Of a DNA stretch of 64,000 nt, positions 11,489 to 22,700 are shown piece by piece. The position numbers were made by a program, and so were the translations under genes. Each line of letters begins with the position of its first letter. Positions within the stretch are counted from its first letter, which is position 1. This DNA comes from Plumapathes pennacea (taxonomy: Eukaryota; Cnidaria; Anthozoa; Antipatharia; Myriopathidae), in the NCBI GenBank assembly GCA_964036295.1, contig OZ038465.1:12982667-13046666 (forward strand). Reading direction: 5' to 3'. The notes below the pieces were generated by a model. That model searched no databases, had not been told where the DNA came from, and saw nothing but the letters and a program-made list of their open reading frames with translations.

Positions 11489-13624
11489 GTTTCTTTTGAG
11501 ACTTCATCCACACGCGTCCGTTTTTCGTTTGAACGCCGTTCTTTTTTCTCCGTTCACACGATAGCGTTTTCCATTTGTTTTTGCCCGTCCACACTAATCT
11601 GTTTTACGTGTGAAACCAAACATTTTTTTTCCGTTTTGAAAGATTTTTCGCCTCTATAGCGTTTTGTAATCACGCGGTCATCGCGACATCAGCGTTTTCG
11701 AAAAGTTCGAAACTGTCCACTTTGGAGAGCGTATTTGATGACCGTCTTCACTCCGTTTACGTGTGAACGGAAGGTTAAACCGCAAAGAAGAATGTTCGTT
11801 TTCGAGCGAAAACGTATACGTGTGGATGAGGCTTGAGTTTCTTATGGTTACATAGACGTCGCGCTGCTTACTGTGCGTAGGCACACACGGTGCATTCCCA
11901 GAAATGCGTTGCGCGTACAGTAAATGTCTTCAACTAGAGTCTAGCGTATGCTTTGGGCGATTATTCGCGCGTAACTTTAGGGCATGTCTCTTGTGAATGC
12001 TATGTAGTGGTTCAAAATTCATCGGTGCTCAATTTCTGAAAGTTGTCGACACGGATGTTAGACGTTTCAAACATGCAGATGTTCGTACAAAATGCGCAGA
12101 CAGCTCTAAAGATAAGAGTGTTTCCCTCTTTTACAGTTCAATACTGGTCCGCCTACTCCCAACACTGTGCCTTCTGCTGTAAAGAGTTCACCGGGCCCAA
12201 CATCATCGGCCGGTCGGTCGAATAATGTGAACGCCTCCACCGGCACTACAACTAGGATAACATCCACCGTAGCACCCCTGCCAGGGCACACTGTACCTAC
12301 AAGTCAACCTGCCGTTACACATACGAGTCCTTTCAACCCAAGAAGTATATCCACCGCTCAACCGCAAGTAACACGAACACAAGCACCCCATCAACCCGGT
12401 CCCCCTCCCCCAAAGTCTATGGCGATGGTGCATCGGCCACAAGCTGTTCCGAACCAGCGGTACCCAAGTCCTTACCAGCCTCCTTCACAAGTACAGTCTC
12501 CCCACCCCATGCCTCCGCGTTCTCATCCACCGACGGTCACGGTGCGCCCGCAGACGCAGCCTCCGTCCAGCTCTCCTGGAGCCCAGGGCCCCTTCCACAG
12601 AGCGCCGCCTCCGTACGGCTATGCGCAGTCGACTGGTCAGACGGTGTACTCTAACTCACAGCCGACTCCCACCCCCCAAATGCAAAGCAGACCCAACATG
12701 GTTACCACGGCAACACGCCCTCAGGCACCGCGTCTTCAGGCGCTGCCTGCTCAAGGGGCACCGCGTCTTCAAGCGCTGCCTGCTCAAGGGGCACCGCGTC
12801 TTCAAGCGCTGCCTGCTCAAGGGGCACCGCGTCTTCAAGCGCTGAGTGCTCAAGGACCGCCTCGTTTTCAAGGACCGCGTGTTCAAGGACCACGTGTTCA
12901 GAACCACGCCTCTTACATGGTGCGCGAGCCATTACAAAGTCCACAGCACCAGCCGCCTGCTTACCCACACCAGGAACCTGACAGGCTGCATCCAGCGTCC
13001 GAGCGGCAGCCGCCTATGGTTGTCGCGTCTATTCCGCAGCCTGCGAGACCTGTAATGCAACCTCCGAGACCCGCGTTGCCGCCTGCGAGAATGCAGGTCC
13101 CGTTAACGTCTGGCCATGCGTCCGTGGCGCCGGTGAACCCTCCGCCCCATCAGCTTCGCTCTTCTTCGGCCCAACAGCAAATGGCTGTATGCGCTCCTCC
13201 CGGGGCCTCTCCTGCCGTTAGCTTTATTCAGGCGGAGTCGCGCGTGCAAGGGCCCGCCGTGTCCGTGTCCAGCGGAGTTCAGCAGAATGGAGACGGCAGC
13301 GGCGGTGGCAACGAGTCGCCGCCCAAACCGACCGTCTCCATTGCGGTGGTGATGAGCGGCATTGTGCTATCATGGAACATGAGCCTGGGAGCCAGGCACG
13401 CCAAAATTGTCAGCTACCAGTTGTTTGCTTTGCAGGACGGCAGTAGCGCAGGCGCTGCGAACCAGTGGAAGAAGATCGGCGTGGTGAAGGCACTTCCGTT
13501 GCCCATGGCATGCACGCTCACTCAATTTCTTCCTGGAAATAAGTACCACTTTGCCGTGCGAGCGTCCGATTCTTTAGGGCGCTCAGGACCGTTTAGTGAG
13601 CCGTGTACGATCACGCTCAAATGA
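8851..13624 (+). CDS. ATF7IP: ATF7IP/MCAF1-like SETDB1 cofactor
   Basis: Coding exons: 8851-8882, 9390-9418, 9717-10441, 11133-11357 and 12137-13624, giving about 832 residues with phase kept throughout. The first residues (MDELGQPRKR) resemble the start of vertebrate ATF7IP. Exon 4 encodes the coiled coil expected in the SETDB1-binding region (VVRKLLQEKMTQMM onward). Exon 5 is a long Pro/Gln-rich linker followed by a C-terminal fibronectin type III domain of about 95 residues, with the family-specific stretch QWKKIGVVKALPLPMACTLT. In vertebrates ATF7IP stabilises the nuclear H3K9 methyltransferase SETDB1, and its FN3 binds MBD1 and similar partners. Exons 1 and 2 are tiny and the exon 3 acceptor (CGGTAG) is weak. 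ATG 9704 is an alternative start. The C-terminal identification is firm; the N-terminal exons are less so. Confidence 0.88.
8892..9085. mobile_element. MITE family D (GGGCAACC / CTCGACATTAA type), copy 1
   Basis: It starts with AGGGCTCAAAATTAAC and contains inverted TTGTCCCAGGGACAACC, TTGGTTGCCC and GGTTGCCCAAGGGACAACC blocks. It resembles the element at 33520-33690, where the ends are clearer. It lies in intron 1 of the ATF7IP homologue, immediately before a family C element. Confidence 0.55.
9098..9279. mobile_element. MITE family C (GCGGACACC type), copy 1
   Basis: It has inverted blocks AGACGGACACCCTTGGGAC and GTCTTAGAGAGGTGTCCG and ends in AGTTGACTGTAC. The same blocks occur at 28577-28696 and 33342-33517. 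The left end is poorly preserved. Non-coding. Confidence 0.6.
11391..11485. repeat. (GT)n microsatellite
   Basis: About 95 bp of TG dinucleotides with a few TTTG interruptions at the left. It lies in the intron after the coiled-coil exon of the ATF7IP homologue, 33 bp after the donor. Confidence 0.95.
11498..11838. mobile_element. inverted-repeat element with CATCCACACG ends
   Basis: The left end (GAGACTTCATCCACACGCG) and right end (ACGTGTGGATGAGGCTTGAG) are inverted relative to each other. The interior repeats GTTTTCG, ACGTGTGAA and GCGTTTT blocks in both orientations. About 340 bp, non-coding, in the last intron of the ATF7IP homologue. A degenerate fragment with similar GCGTTTTCATTTGAAAACG may lie near 14240. 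Confidence 0.6.
12721..12895 (+). repeat. 30 bp coding tandem repeat in ATF7IP linker
   Basis: A 10-residue unit (APRLQALPAQG type) is repeated four times with almost identical DNA, then decays into PPRFQG and PRVQG half units. It lies within the Pro/Gln-rich linker before the FN3 domain and keeps the frame, so copy number could vary without breaking the protein. Confidence 0.9.
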
Positions 13625-14476
13625 ACCGTTCGGTCGAAATGGCGACGAAGTATTGTAGAGATAACTGCGCCTATCTCATCGCCAGGTATCCTGGATAATC
13701 GTGCGAAGTTTGTTTGAGTTGACGTTAAATCCTGTGAAGCCCGTCAGCCGTCTTCGTCCTCTTTTCAGTGTTGAGATATAAGAAGATGGAGAAACCTCGG
13801 AAGAACCGCGTGTGATTTAGTTCGACATTTTTATGTACTCTGTTTGTGAAAGTGTATGACTTCTTATCTCCTGGCCCTCCCCTCCCCCTCTAATGTAATG
13901 CAAGGTTTTTCTTGCGGCATTACCCTTTTTATCAAATACAAGCATCACGCATACGTCACCAGTGTTTGTAGTTACTTTCTCTTGAAAGTGTGCAAGAAAC
14001 CCTATTCAATACTATTCACGTCGGTGAGAGGTCGCTGTTTATGCTCTCTCCATTGTATGTGTTTGTACTGATTTTACGTGAATATAAACACGGGCCCAGC
14101 TACACAAAGCTCGATTCTCTCCTCTAAGGTCAGTTTGCCTAAATATCAACAATGGCGACAACAGCAACAAAACTGAATGAGTTTTTTGTTCTTGAGAAAG
14201 CTCTGTATACAGGCCAACTGCTGGGATGTCTAAGGCTACGTGGCACGGATGCGTTTTCATTTGAAAACGATGCATTTTGTAAAGACTCAACGAGATATTG
14301 GTGAATCGAACCTTCCCTCCCCTTCCCTTTAGGAACGGAAACAAAGTTCGACCTCGTTTTCCTGTCAAAAATTGGCCGGAAGCTGTATGACGCAAACTTC
14401 CCGCCAAAGTTAGGAAACTGCACATGATTGGTCAGTTCCTTCAACGAAGATGGCCGCTCGCTGAAAGTTACAGAAG
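13625..14476. other. ATF7IP 3' UTR and NTHL1 promoter region
   Basis: There is no further gene between the ATF7IP stop and the NTHL1 start. The last part contains ATTGG (14429) and a YY1-like AAGATGGCCGC (14448-14458). The ATG in that motif starts a four-codon uORF (14450-14464) twelve bases before the NTHL1 start. Confidence 0.5.
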
Positions 14477-16914
14477 ATGAGTTCTTCTCCGTATTTTCGC
14501 GGTGTAAGAAGCACGCGAACACGAGCATCTGCAAAAACAGCTGCTGCAGCCTTATCAGCCAAGCAACTGACTAGGAAACATGTTAATATAGAATACGAAT
14601 CAGCTCCGAAGAGAGTTGCTGCTGTGGAGAAGAAAGAAGACTGCGGCGTTGGAGAAGGAGCGAGTGCGTCCAAGAAAACGAGGAAGGACGGCAAAGCGAA
14701 GCAAACCGGTTCTACAGCTTACTGGGAACCAGCCAGATGGCAGGAACAGTTGGCTAACATCCGTGAAATGAGGAAAACCAGAGACGCCCCTGTGGACTCT
14801 CAGGGCTGCGAGAAGGCGGCAGACAGGAACGAGGCACCCGAGGTGAATAAAATAAATAATGAATAAATAAATCACTTTATTTTAAGTCTCGATGTATTTA
14901 GCACTGCCGTGCTAATTGGGGAGACTTGAAATGCAGAAAGGAAATATCATAAACTGAACACAAATTTGTTAAGAATCCCAACTGGTCGGAGGCTAACCAG
15001 TTGGCTGTTTACATAGTGCACCAGTTAATTGTAACCCCCACCTCGGGGAATAGTGGGGACATGGATTTTCTTTGTTGCAAAAATCGACTATTCCCCCACC
15101 CCATGGGACATAATGTGCTGACAAATCCCCCACATTGTGGGGCCCAAAAATGGCAAAATCTTACAAGAGGCTTTGCACAGAAACTTCTCTCACGAACGAA
15201 CCGCGTGGTCGAACTGGACGAGGCCGCACTGCATCATATTTTTGGTCAATTCTCCTACCTTGAGCCCCACCTCCGCAGGTTGGGAATCATGAAGAGAAAA
15301 TCCCCCACCCCTTTGGGCTTAAACACCTTTCAAATAGGAAAAAATGCCCCACATTGCCCCACCATTCCCCGAGGTGGGGGGGGGGGGGGGGGGGGGGGGG
15401 GTGGGGTAACAATTGACTGGTGCATAGTGTGGCCGAGGATTTGAACTCAGGGCTACCGTGTTGCAAATTCAGCTAGTGGTCAGAGCGGGACTTGAACCTG
15501 GGACCTCCGGATTTCAAGTCCGGCGCCCTAACCACTCGGCCACACTGCCTCCTGGTGAGACAGCGGATCCCCAGGAGCGGATCTGATTTTAATAACAACC
15601 ATCCTCCCCCCCCCACCCTCCCTCTGTTATTGTTTTAGTTGTTCGCTTGTTACTGATGATTAACATGTCAATTGATTGAAACACTAGCCCACCTCTCCAC
15701 CTCCATTCCACTATACCCAATCCCCACCCTGAGTCACCTATAAGCTTGGATTTAGTACCCAGAACCACATATTGATTGCTCATCATTTTTGTCCCTGCTG
15801 TACTTTACAGGTTGTAAGATATCAAGTACTTATCTCCCTGATGCTTTCAAGTCAAACTAAAGACCAAGTGACTTTTGCTGCTGTGGAGAAACTAAAAGAA
15901 CATGGTCTGACAATTGACAACATCTCAAAGACTCCAAGCTCCAAAATTGGAGAGCTCATTTACCCTGTTGGGTTTTGGAAGGTATTATCACATGAATTTG
16001 TAAAAACCAGCTTAACAAACTTGTGTTAGTTTGTTTTTGTGCTCAACTGTTCACTTTTCCATTCTCTCACTCACACAAAATTTATATAATATTGTTCAGT
16101 ATGAAGAACTTTTGATGGCTTGCTTCTAAAGTTGAAAGCTGGTTGAATGATCAATTCTCACTGCATTTACAATGTTTTTCTCTTGAACGATTGGCAGAAT
16201 TCAGGAGTGAAAGCTGGAGAATTTGTCCAGCAATCTTTTACCTCTTTTTCTCCTTTCTTTTCCCAGCGAAAGGCAGAGTATATCAAGCAAGCTACCAAGA
16301 TCTGTCAGGAAACATATGGAGGGGACATTCCACCCACTGTGGAGGGACTTGTATCCCTACCAGGGGTGGGTCCAAAGATGGCGCACATCACCATGAATGT
16401 TGCATGGGGGAAGCTGACAGGTATTGGTGTTGACACACATGTGCACAGGATATGTAACAGGCTGGGCTGGGTCCAAAAGAAAACAAAATCTCCTGAAGAC
16501 ACTAGAGTGGCCATTGAGAAATGGTTTCCAAGGTAGGTGATGCATATTTCACTCACTTGAAATGTTTTCTTCAAGATGGTCAGGTATGCAGACCTGCCAA
16601 ATCCCCACCCTTCCACTCCTGAGATAAATACTTGACAGTGCACACACATGTCTTGGTTGCCTGCTTTCCAACAGTGAAAGTGGAAGAGGGTTTGACCCAA
16701 GATGCAATATTTCTGTCCAAGATTGTAGTTCTCAGTCTGCATATTTTGTTTTCACAGAGAGGAGTGGAGCGACATTAACTTGCTGTTGGTTGGCTTTGGG
16801 CAGCAGACCTGCCTTCCCGTCGGCCCTCACTGTGATGTATGTCTCAATCGGGACATATGCCCAACAGGTCGCCAAAGCAACAGAGGAAAAGCTGTGAAAA
16901 AATCAGAGCACTGA
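14477..16914 (+). CDS. NTHL1: NTHL1, endonuclease III-like DNA glycosylase/AP lyase
   Basis: Exons: 14477-14842, 15811-15981, 16267-16532 and 16758-16914, giving 319 residues in phase. The enzyme removes oxidised pyrimidines in nuclear and mitochondrial base excision repair and nicks the strand by beta-elimination. The basic N-terminal region ([15 protein letters not shown]) fits a nuclear or mitochondrial targeting segment. The helix-hairpin-helix is [10 protein letters not shown], with catalytic Lys at about residue 216. The catalytic Asp is in VDTHVHR at about residue 235; the 19-residue spacing matches animal NTHL1. The C-terminus has the [4Fe-4S] loop with spacing C-x6-C-x2-C-x5-C ([17 protein letters not shown]). 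All key residues are intact and the length is close to human (about 310). Intron 1 carries a SINE with a nested element. A polyadenylation signal follows the stop at 16971. Confidence 0.96.
14962..15549 (-). mobile_element. tRNA-headed SINE, interrupted by another element
   Basis: On the minus strand it starts GGCAGTGTGGCCGAGTGGTT. It has a pol III A box (TGGCCGAGTGG, 15532-15542) and B box (GGTTCAAGTCC, 15488-15498). The head resembles a tRNA-Ser (loop CTTGAAA, anticodon TGA), but the acceptor stem and variable arm do not pair, so it is not a working tRNA. The body continues CACTAGCTGAATTTGC and, beyond the inserted element 15017-15424, AACTGGTTAGCCTCCGACC and GGGATTCTTAAC. The 3' tail may extend towards the A/T-rich stretch near 14845-14885. 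It lies in NTHL1 intron 1. Confidence 0.75.
15017..15424. mobile_element. TIR element nested in the SINE (408 bp, TAG duplication)
   Basis: The ends are inverted: TGCACCAGTTAATTGTAACC and, on the right, GGTAACAATTGACTGGTGCA. The next blocks also pair (CACCTCGGGGAATAGTGGGG against CCCCACCATTCCCCGAGGTG). TAG at 15014-15016 recurs at 15425-15427 as a target duplication. A run of about 25 G lies beside the right TIR. Removing it restores a continuous SINE body. Non-coding. Confidence 0.85.
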
Positions 16915-16970
16915 TATCAAAATAATGTAATGGACAATGTTGAGCAAGATCACCATCAACACTTACATAA

Positions 16971-16976
16971 AATAAA
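16971..16976 (+). terminator. NTHL1 polyadenylation signal
   Basis: AATAAA lies 57 bp after the NTHL1 stop, the expected position for a short 3' UTR. Confidence 0.6.
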
Positions 16977-17996
16977 CTGCATCTCGAATGTTGGGAATTG
17001 AAAATAATGATGTTGTAGGGCAGGAGGTGAGAGGAAAATCAAAGTTCCAGTTTTATGACCAATGAACAGTTCTCGAAAACTATGAATAGAGAGAGGGGAA
17101 GCCATAGATTGCAGAAAGTAAATTGTTCATGTTTTGATGGTGTTTCAACTATAACACTTTGGCAAGAATTGCAACCTGACTGGTTTGTGGCTAGATATAC
17201 AGTATTATTCATCCCTCTGACCATACATTTGTATATACCATATGTTTCAGTTTTTAAAAGGTCACTCTTTATTTGAGTTATGTAGATTTGTGCAAAGTGG
17301 ATATGGCACATAGTTCCACAGTTTTAGCTGTGTATCAAGCTTGGTCATAAGTTTTGTCCATGACATTTACTGGGCATGTTTTTATTAAATAATTTGTCAA
17401 ACAAGTATAAGGTGTTATTGCTTTTCACCCCTGAGCTCAAAAAAACTCTCCCAACCATTCAAGAAAAAAAAATGCACAAGTAATGTAGTGAGAAATGATA
17501 CTTGAACAAGGACTTGATAACCTAGTGTACATGGATTGTCTTTTGTACTGATATTTCAAGCTAACATGTTCTCACAGCTTCTCAAAACAGTGCAGCAAAA
17601 TGCAAAAGCAAAGCAAATGCAGTAATAAATTGCTCAGCGGTTAATATTGTCAAATCATCTCTCTTTTTGTCATCTATTCTGTAGAGTCTCACCATGTTGT
17701 CAAATAGGAAGTAACCCTCTCCGATCTGTATGAGACGTAAAACTGTTTCTAGAGTTCTTAAGATTTAAATATGTGCTTCAGGCATAATATATAATGTACC
17801 AAATAATGCTGAGTACGGCTTCATAGACTGCAAATCAGTACTTTTTTTGTGCCTCAGTATTGAGTGAGCGCTAAGTGAACATGTTGCATACATGCTGCTC
17901 ACTGACTCCCACTTGGTGGTTGCTTGATTATCACAGCAGGAAAGGACTGTTTTGCAATCTAAACTTCGTGCTCCAACAACAATAAATAATTATTCT

Positions 17997-19690
17997 TTAC
18001 TCATATTTATTTGGTATGTATTGGGATCCAAACAAAGAATATCCAATGTCATTCCATGAGGTAGCCTCGTAAAGTTCCCCAGTTGGTTTGGACTTGTGAT
18101 AACCATGGTGACCATGACAGTCCTTGCTTTCTGATCTGGAAAGGCTCTGGATTGGCACGAGCTTGATTCCAAATGTCTGAGCAACCTTCCTAAGAGTTGT
18201 GCTATTGCCAAACACAATTCCGATATCTGCTTCCAACAAGGCCAACAGATCAACGATGGAGTCACCAATGAAGACAGTGATCCCTGTGTCAGGTCTACTG
18301 TATTGGTCTGCAAGCTCCTGGAAAGCTTTCTCCTTGTCAAATGCGGTGGAAATGCTGTGTCCTATCTCTCCTGTTGATAACTGATCCTCCACTGGGAAAT
18401 TATTTGCAAGAATTTTGAGCTGTTTTAGGTGACCCAGCCTTGACTGAATGAGATCTTTCGACCAATTCACAGAGATGATATAGAGGGGACTGTTCACATG
18501 ACTAAGTACATTAAAACAGCCAGGATTCAGTTTAGCCTCAGCTGACACTGATAGGATTCCACTTTTGGAAATCCCTTTCAACAATCCGCTCTGCTCAACT
18601 TTTGGAGAAATTTTGGCATCAAAGTCGTGAACAGCTTGTAAGAATATTCGAAGGTCTTTTAAGTTGAGGCCAGAGTTCTCGGAACTTGTGTAGTTCATGA
18701 GGGACTTTGAAACCACCTCCATATGTCCAGACAGGTACATTTTTGCCAACTCTCCCCACTGACTGTCTAGCTTTTGAGCATCTGCATCGGAGGACTGCCG
18801 ATACTTGTTGGTGGCTTTGTAAAAGAGTCTAGTTGTGTCCTCCATGGTGCAAGTTCCATCAAAGTCGAATGCAAATAAGTCCAGCTTAAATCCTTCCTTT
18901 TCACATGTCATGCTGGGTGTTGATGCTGGCTCTGCTTTGGTCATCGTTGCCATGATCACTGAGAAGTAAAAAGAGAAGAATAAAGTTTTATTTTATGCTG
19001 CCAAGGTACAGCTCTAAATTTAGAGAAGTTTGTAAAAGTATTGGTAAATTGCTAAAGGTAGTAATAATATGGTGACTGTATTGCACTGGTCATGCAGTAT
19101 GTGGTCAGTAACTTGTACCACCTGTGAGTGACTAAACTAACTAGTACTGGATAAAAACAGAATTTTTAACCAACCCCATTTTTCGACGACCACATGAGAA
19201 GTGATTCATTGACCACTTACTGTCAAGCACATCATAGACCAGTGCACCTTATTCAAATACTAATACTGATCATGCACGCTGGTGCACTTGAAAATCTGTT
19301 ACCATTGTTTTCAGAGCCCCATTCTAACTCCGGGGGTCAACATTTAAAAGGATAATAGAAACAATAGAAACTCCGTCCTCGGAGTCGCAAAAAACTAGTT
19401 ATCGTATTTAGTATCTCATGCATAACATACAAAATGTAGTACTTTATCATCGACGACGCAGACTTGTACGTGACCCACATCAGCTACGTGTCAGTGTAAA
19501 CAAGAAACAATACAGACTTACCACAAGAACGAAATATAAAACACCATCCGATAAACGACAAGTCCAGTAAACTACGAGATCCAGGCTGTGGTTTCGGCAT
19601 GCAAGCAACTCGAGCATGAACGTTTATAAAATCAAACACTGCATTGTCTAAAATCCGTCTGTTATGCAACGCTTCTGGTAGATACGCCAT
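17997..19690 (-). CDS. HAD phosphatase, TH2-type (putative thiamine monophosphate phosphatase)
   Basis: The main exon spans 18958-17997, and a candidate first exon spans 19690-19522 (donor TG|GTAAGT). They join in frame for about 376 residues. An ATG at 18953 would give 318. HAD motifs: I is FAFDFDGTCT (nucleophile Asp30 and Asp32 from ATG 18953), II is the Ser in YIISVNWS, III is the Lys in FDKEKAF, and IV is GDSIVDLL followed by EADIGIVFG. The region GLNLKDLRIFL and the STGEIGHSI stretch resemble the C-terminal half of plant TH2, which dephosphorylates thiamine monophosphate. The TenA half is absent. The candidate first exon ends in a hydrophobic stretch (LLDLSFIGWCFIF) that could be a signal or membrane segment. 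The enzyme domain is uninterrupted by introns, unlike its neighbours. Substrate is inferred by homology. Confidence 0.82.
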
Positions 19691-19764
19691 GTATGGCAAA
19701 TTATAATGTTCCCTTGATAACCCGCTTACCAATTGTATTAAGGGCTCAGATTAGTGTTTTCAAA
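19691..19764. promoter_or_regulatory. divergent (bidirectional) promoter between HAD gene and tepsin
   Basis: The candidate HAD start (ATG 19690, minus) and tepsin start (ATG 19765, plus) are only 74 bp apart. No TATA box is seen. The tepsin start sits in AAAATGGCCGCC, a YY1-like context. The HAD start lies in ACATGGCG. A donor-like TTG|GTAAGC on the minus strand at 19732 could mark a 5' UTR exon. Shared control is inference. Confidence 0.5.
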
Positions 19765-22700
19765 ATGGCCGCCTCTCTGATGGGGAAGGTGTCGGATAAA
19801 GTTTCATTTACTACCAAGGTAAAGCTCTAATTTAAGCTCAGTTCTCTTAGAACCTGCAAAGCTTCGTACTAATTGACTTCTTTTTCATTTGTTGACTAAT
19901 GCTGTCATTCTTGGCTTAAAAATTTTCACAATAAGATTCCGATGCTGATGAAAGCGACATCCGATGATGAATCGCCGACCCAGGGGATAATGTACCAGGA
20001 AATCAATAGTATCCTTTGGTCTAGAGAGAAGCGATAGCCCTATTAATTGAAGCATTAATGAAGGAATTGTCCAGTTCTGCTATTTTTTTGTTTCTATTTT
20101 TAACATTCCCAAATTTCTACAGTGAAAAGACGAGCTCCTGATATTTTATTGCTCGAAATGATTTGTGGATGCCCTGTACGACTCAAACCTGAAACATTGT
20201 TTGCTGAACTTAAATTCAGTCCCGAAATTTAGCCTAAAAGCAATTAATTTGCGAAGTTTGTTAGCAGTGCGGCTAACTTCCGGTTTGTACAATCTACCAT
20301 GTAATGATCATTTGAGTTGATTAGGAACGAAGAAAGTTTGACAGTTGATGCAATATATTGTTACCTCATTTGCAGGACCATCTTTATCCTAAGTTTGATG
20401 TTGAGGTAAATCAGTTGCAAAATTAATTTACAGGTGCATGCTCTAAAGTATTGGCTTCAAAGTATATGTTTGAGAAAGATTTTCCTGAAGAAATATCCTC
20501 TGTTCCTTAGCTAACCCACCAGGTATCACTTATGAAAGTGTCAGTAGTTGCACTCAGCTGTTGGATTTCTTGCTGGAAAGGTTGAAAAAGAAGTCCCCTC
20601 TTGTGAAATACAAAGTGCTCAAGATCCTGCAGTACCTGGTAACAAATGGCCATTCAGAGTTCCGTAGTGCTCTGCGTCACAATGCAGGCCTCATTCGGGA
20701 GACTCAAAGTAAGTACTGCACTTTACTGTACCTTGACCAGATAACAGCCAGATACTTGCCAACTCTCCTGCGAGAATCTGACCCACCTCAAAATTAGTAC
20801 AACTTTTAACAGTATTGAGCATAAAAATCTGCCAGTAGAAGATCGAAGTGGGTGTTTGGGAGGCCAAGTGATTAGCGCACTAGTATTTCACTAAGTGCAG
20901 CATGATTTGATTCCCAGCAGGGAGAAGGGCTTTCTGTAGGTAGATATCAAGTAGAGAAATCTCTCAGAGCTAAAATTTGTTTGAGATTTTTGATTTTAGT
21001 AAAATCATATTTTTTTAATAATTGAGACCCATAGCCTTTTATTTTTTGCATTGAAGGTTTTAATGGAACACTGAGCCATTTGCATGGTGACTCATTAAAT
21101 CAAAGGGCTCGTGAAAGGGCATCGGTAAGTGGTGTAGTTAGCAGCAAATTAATTATTATTTGCTGATTGTGCAGACTTAACCTCTGATTTGTCATACTGA
21201 AAGACTGTATAATGTGGACAATGTTCTGAAATATGTAATAAAATAGACTATAAAACTTATAACTCATTTTGCTTTCACAAAGTATCCAGTGAGTTTAGTT
21301 TTTAATATTAAATAATGTTGTTTTAGACTCAGTTATTTTCTTCAAAATACATTACAGTATCCGGTATACATCATCCAGCCCATATAGCCAAGTTAGATTC
21401 GATGTACTGGAGATGTGAATAGAGCACTTATGGTCCAGCACTATGAAGGACTATGTTTTGTCTGAAACAAAATTTGTCACATACTCAAACAACTTGATGT
21501 GATGTTTTGCAGGAGCTAATTGAAATATTATTTGATGTTGATTCTGACAAGCCACGCAGCACAGGTTAGAACAGCAATACAGTATGCTTATTGTGTACAT
21601 TTACATATTAAAAATATTCAATGGCAATATGTTTCACTGTGAGTTGTACGTAAAGTTTGATTTAAAGCTAATCCAAGGATAACCAAATTCATTTTCTCTT
21701 GGTGAATAAAATGCTAGATTTTGTAAAAATTATATTTATACACAATTAAATAAGCACGAAACTCCATGGAACATAACAGTGAGTTAAATTATTTTTTGGT
21801 TTATTATATGTACCTAGATTAGGTTATCATCCATGCTAACATAATTATGCTAAACTTTTGAACAACAGTGGGCCTGTACAAACTGTTTGTCTTTGGCCAT
21901 ACCGCTAGTGAAGAATGACATAGATATAAAACAATAAAGATATATGATATTCACTGTAGAAACATACTGTCCTAGTTAGCTTTAATAGCATAAACTGGTC
22001 TAGATACTGTACATAGTGTCCTCACTATTATTAGTTGATCATCCTTCAGCTATGTATCGTTTGACACTCAAATAAAGTTGTTATTATTCCTGTATGTGAA
22101 GTGATGGTAGGACCAAGTAAAAAGATGGAAGGATTTGGAAACACTCCATTTCAACCAGCAAGTAAGGAGACAGTGCATTTTTGCCAACCAGTCAATTTAT
22201 CATTATATGTAATCAGACAACATGTTTTGATTGCTATATTTATGTAAACCAGGCAAAGTAGTGACCAGTATTAAAATTCAGTCAATCAGGAAGTCAATCA
22301 GGAAGTCAGTCAGTCAGTCAGTCAGTCAGTTGGTCATACATCAACCAGTCAGTCGAGTAGTCAGTGAATCAATTTTTGATCAGTTATTCAGTGCGTTAGT
22401 CAGCCAGTAGTCATTCAGTCATTCATTCATTCAGTCAGTCATTCAGCCAGTAGTCAGTCAGTCAGTTAATCAGTCAGTCAGTCAGTTGTTCATTACATTC
22501 ATTCATTCATTCATTCATTCCATCAGTCATTCAACCAGTCAGTAAGTTGATCTTTCATTCAGACAATCAATCAGTCAGTCATTCAGTCAGTTATCCAGTC
22601 TGTCAGTCATCCAATCAGGCAGTTTGTTGGTTAGTCAGTCAGTCATTCATTTAATCAGTCAGTCAGTAATTAATCAGTTAGTTGGTCATTCAGTCAGTCA

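Noticed and set aside
11391-11511. Cys-Val and Thr-His repeat peptides
   Set aside because: Translations of the (GT)n microsatellite.
15476-15549. Functional tRNA-Ser gene (minus strand)
   Set aside because: The A and B boxes are intact, but the acceptor stem does not pair and the long variable arm of tRNA-Ser is missing; the sequence continues as a SINE body.
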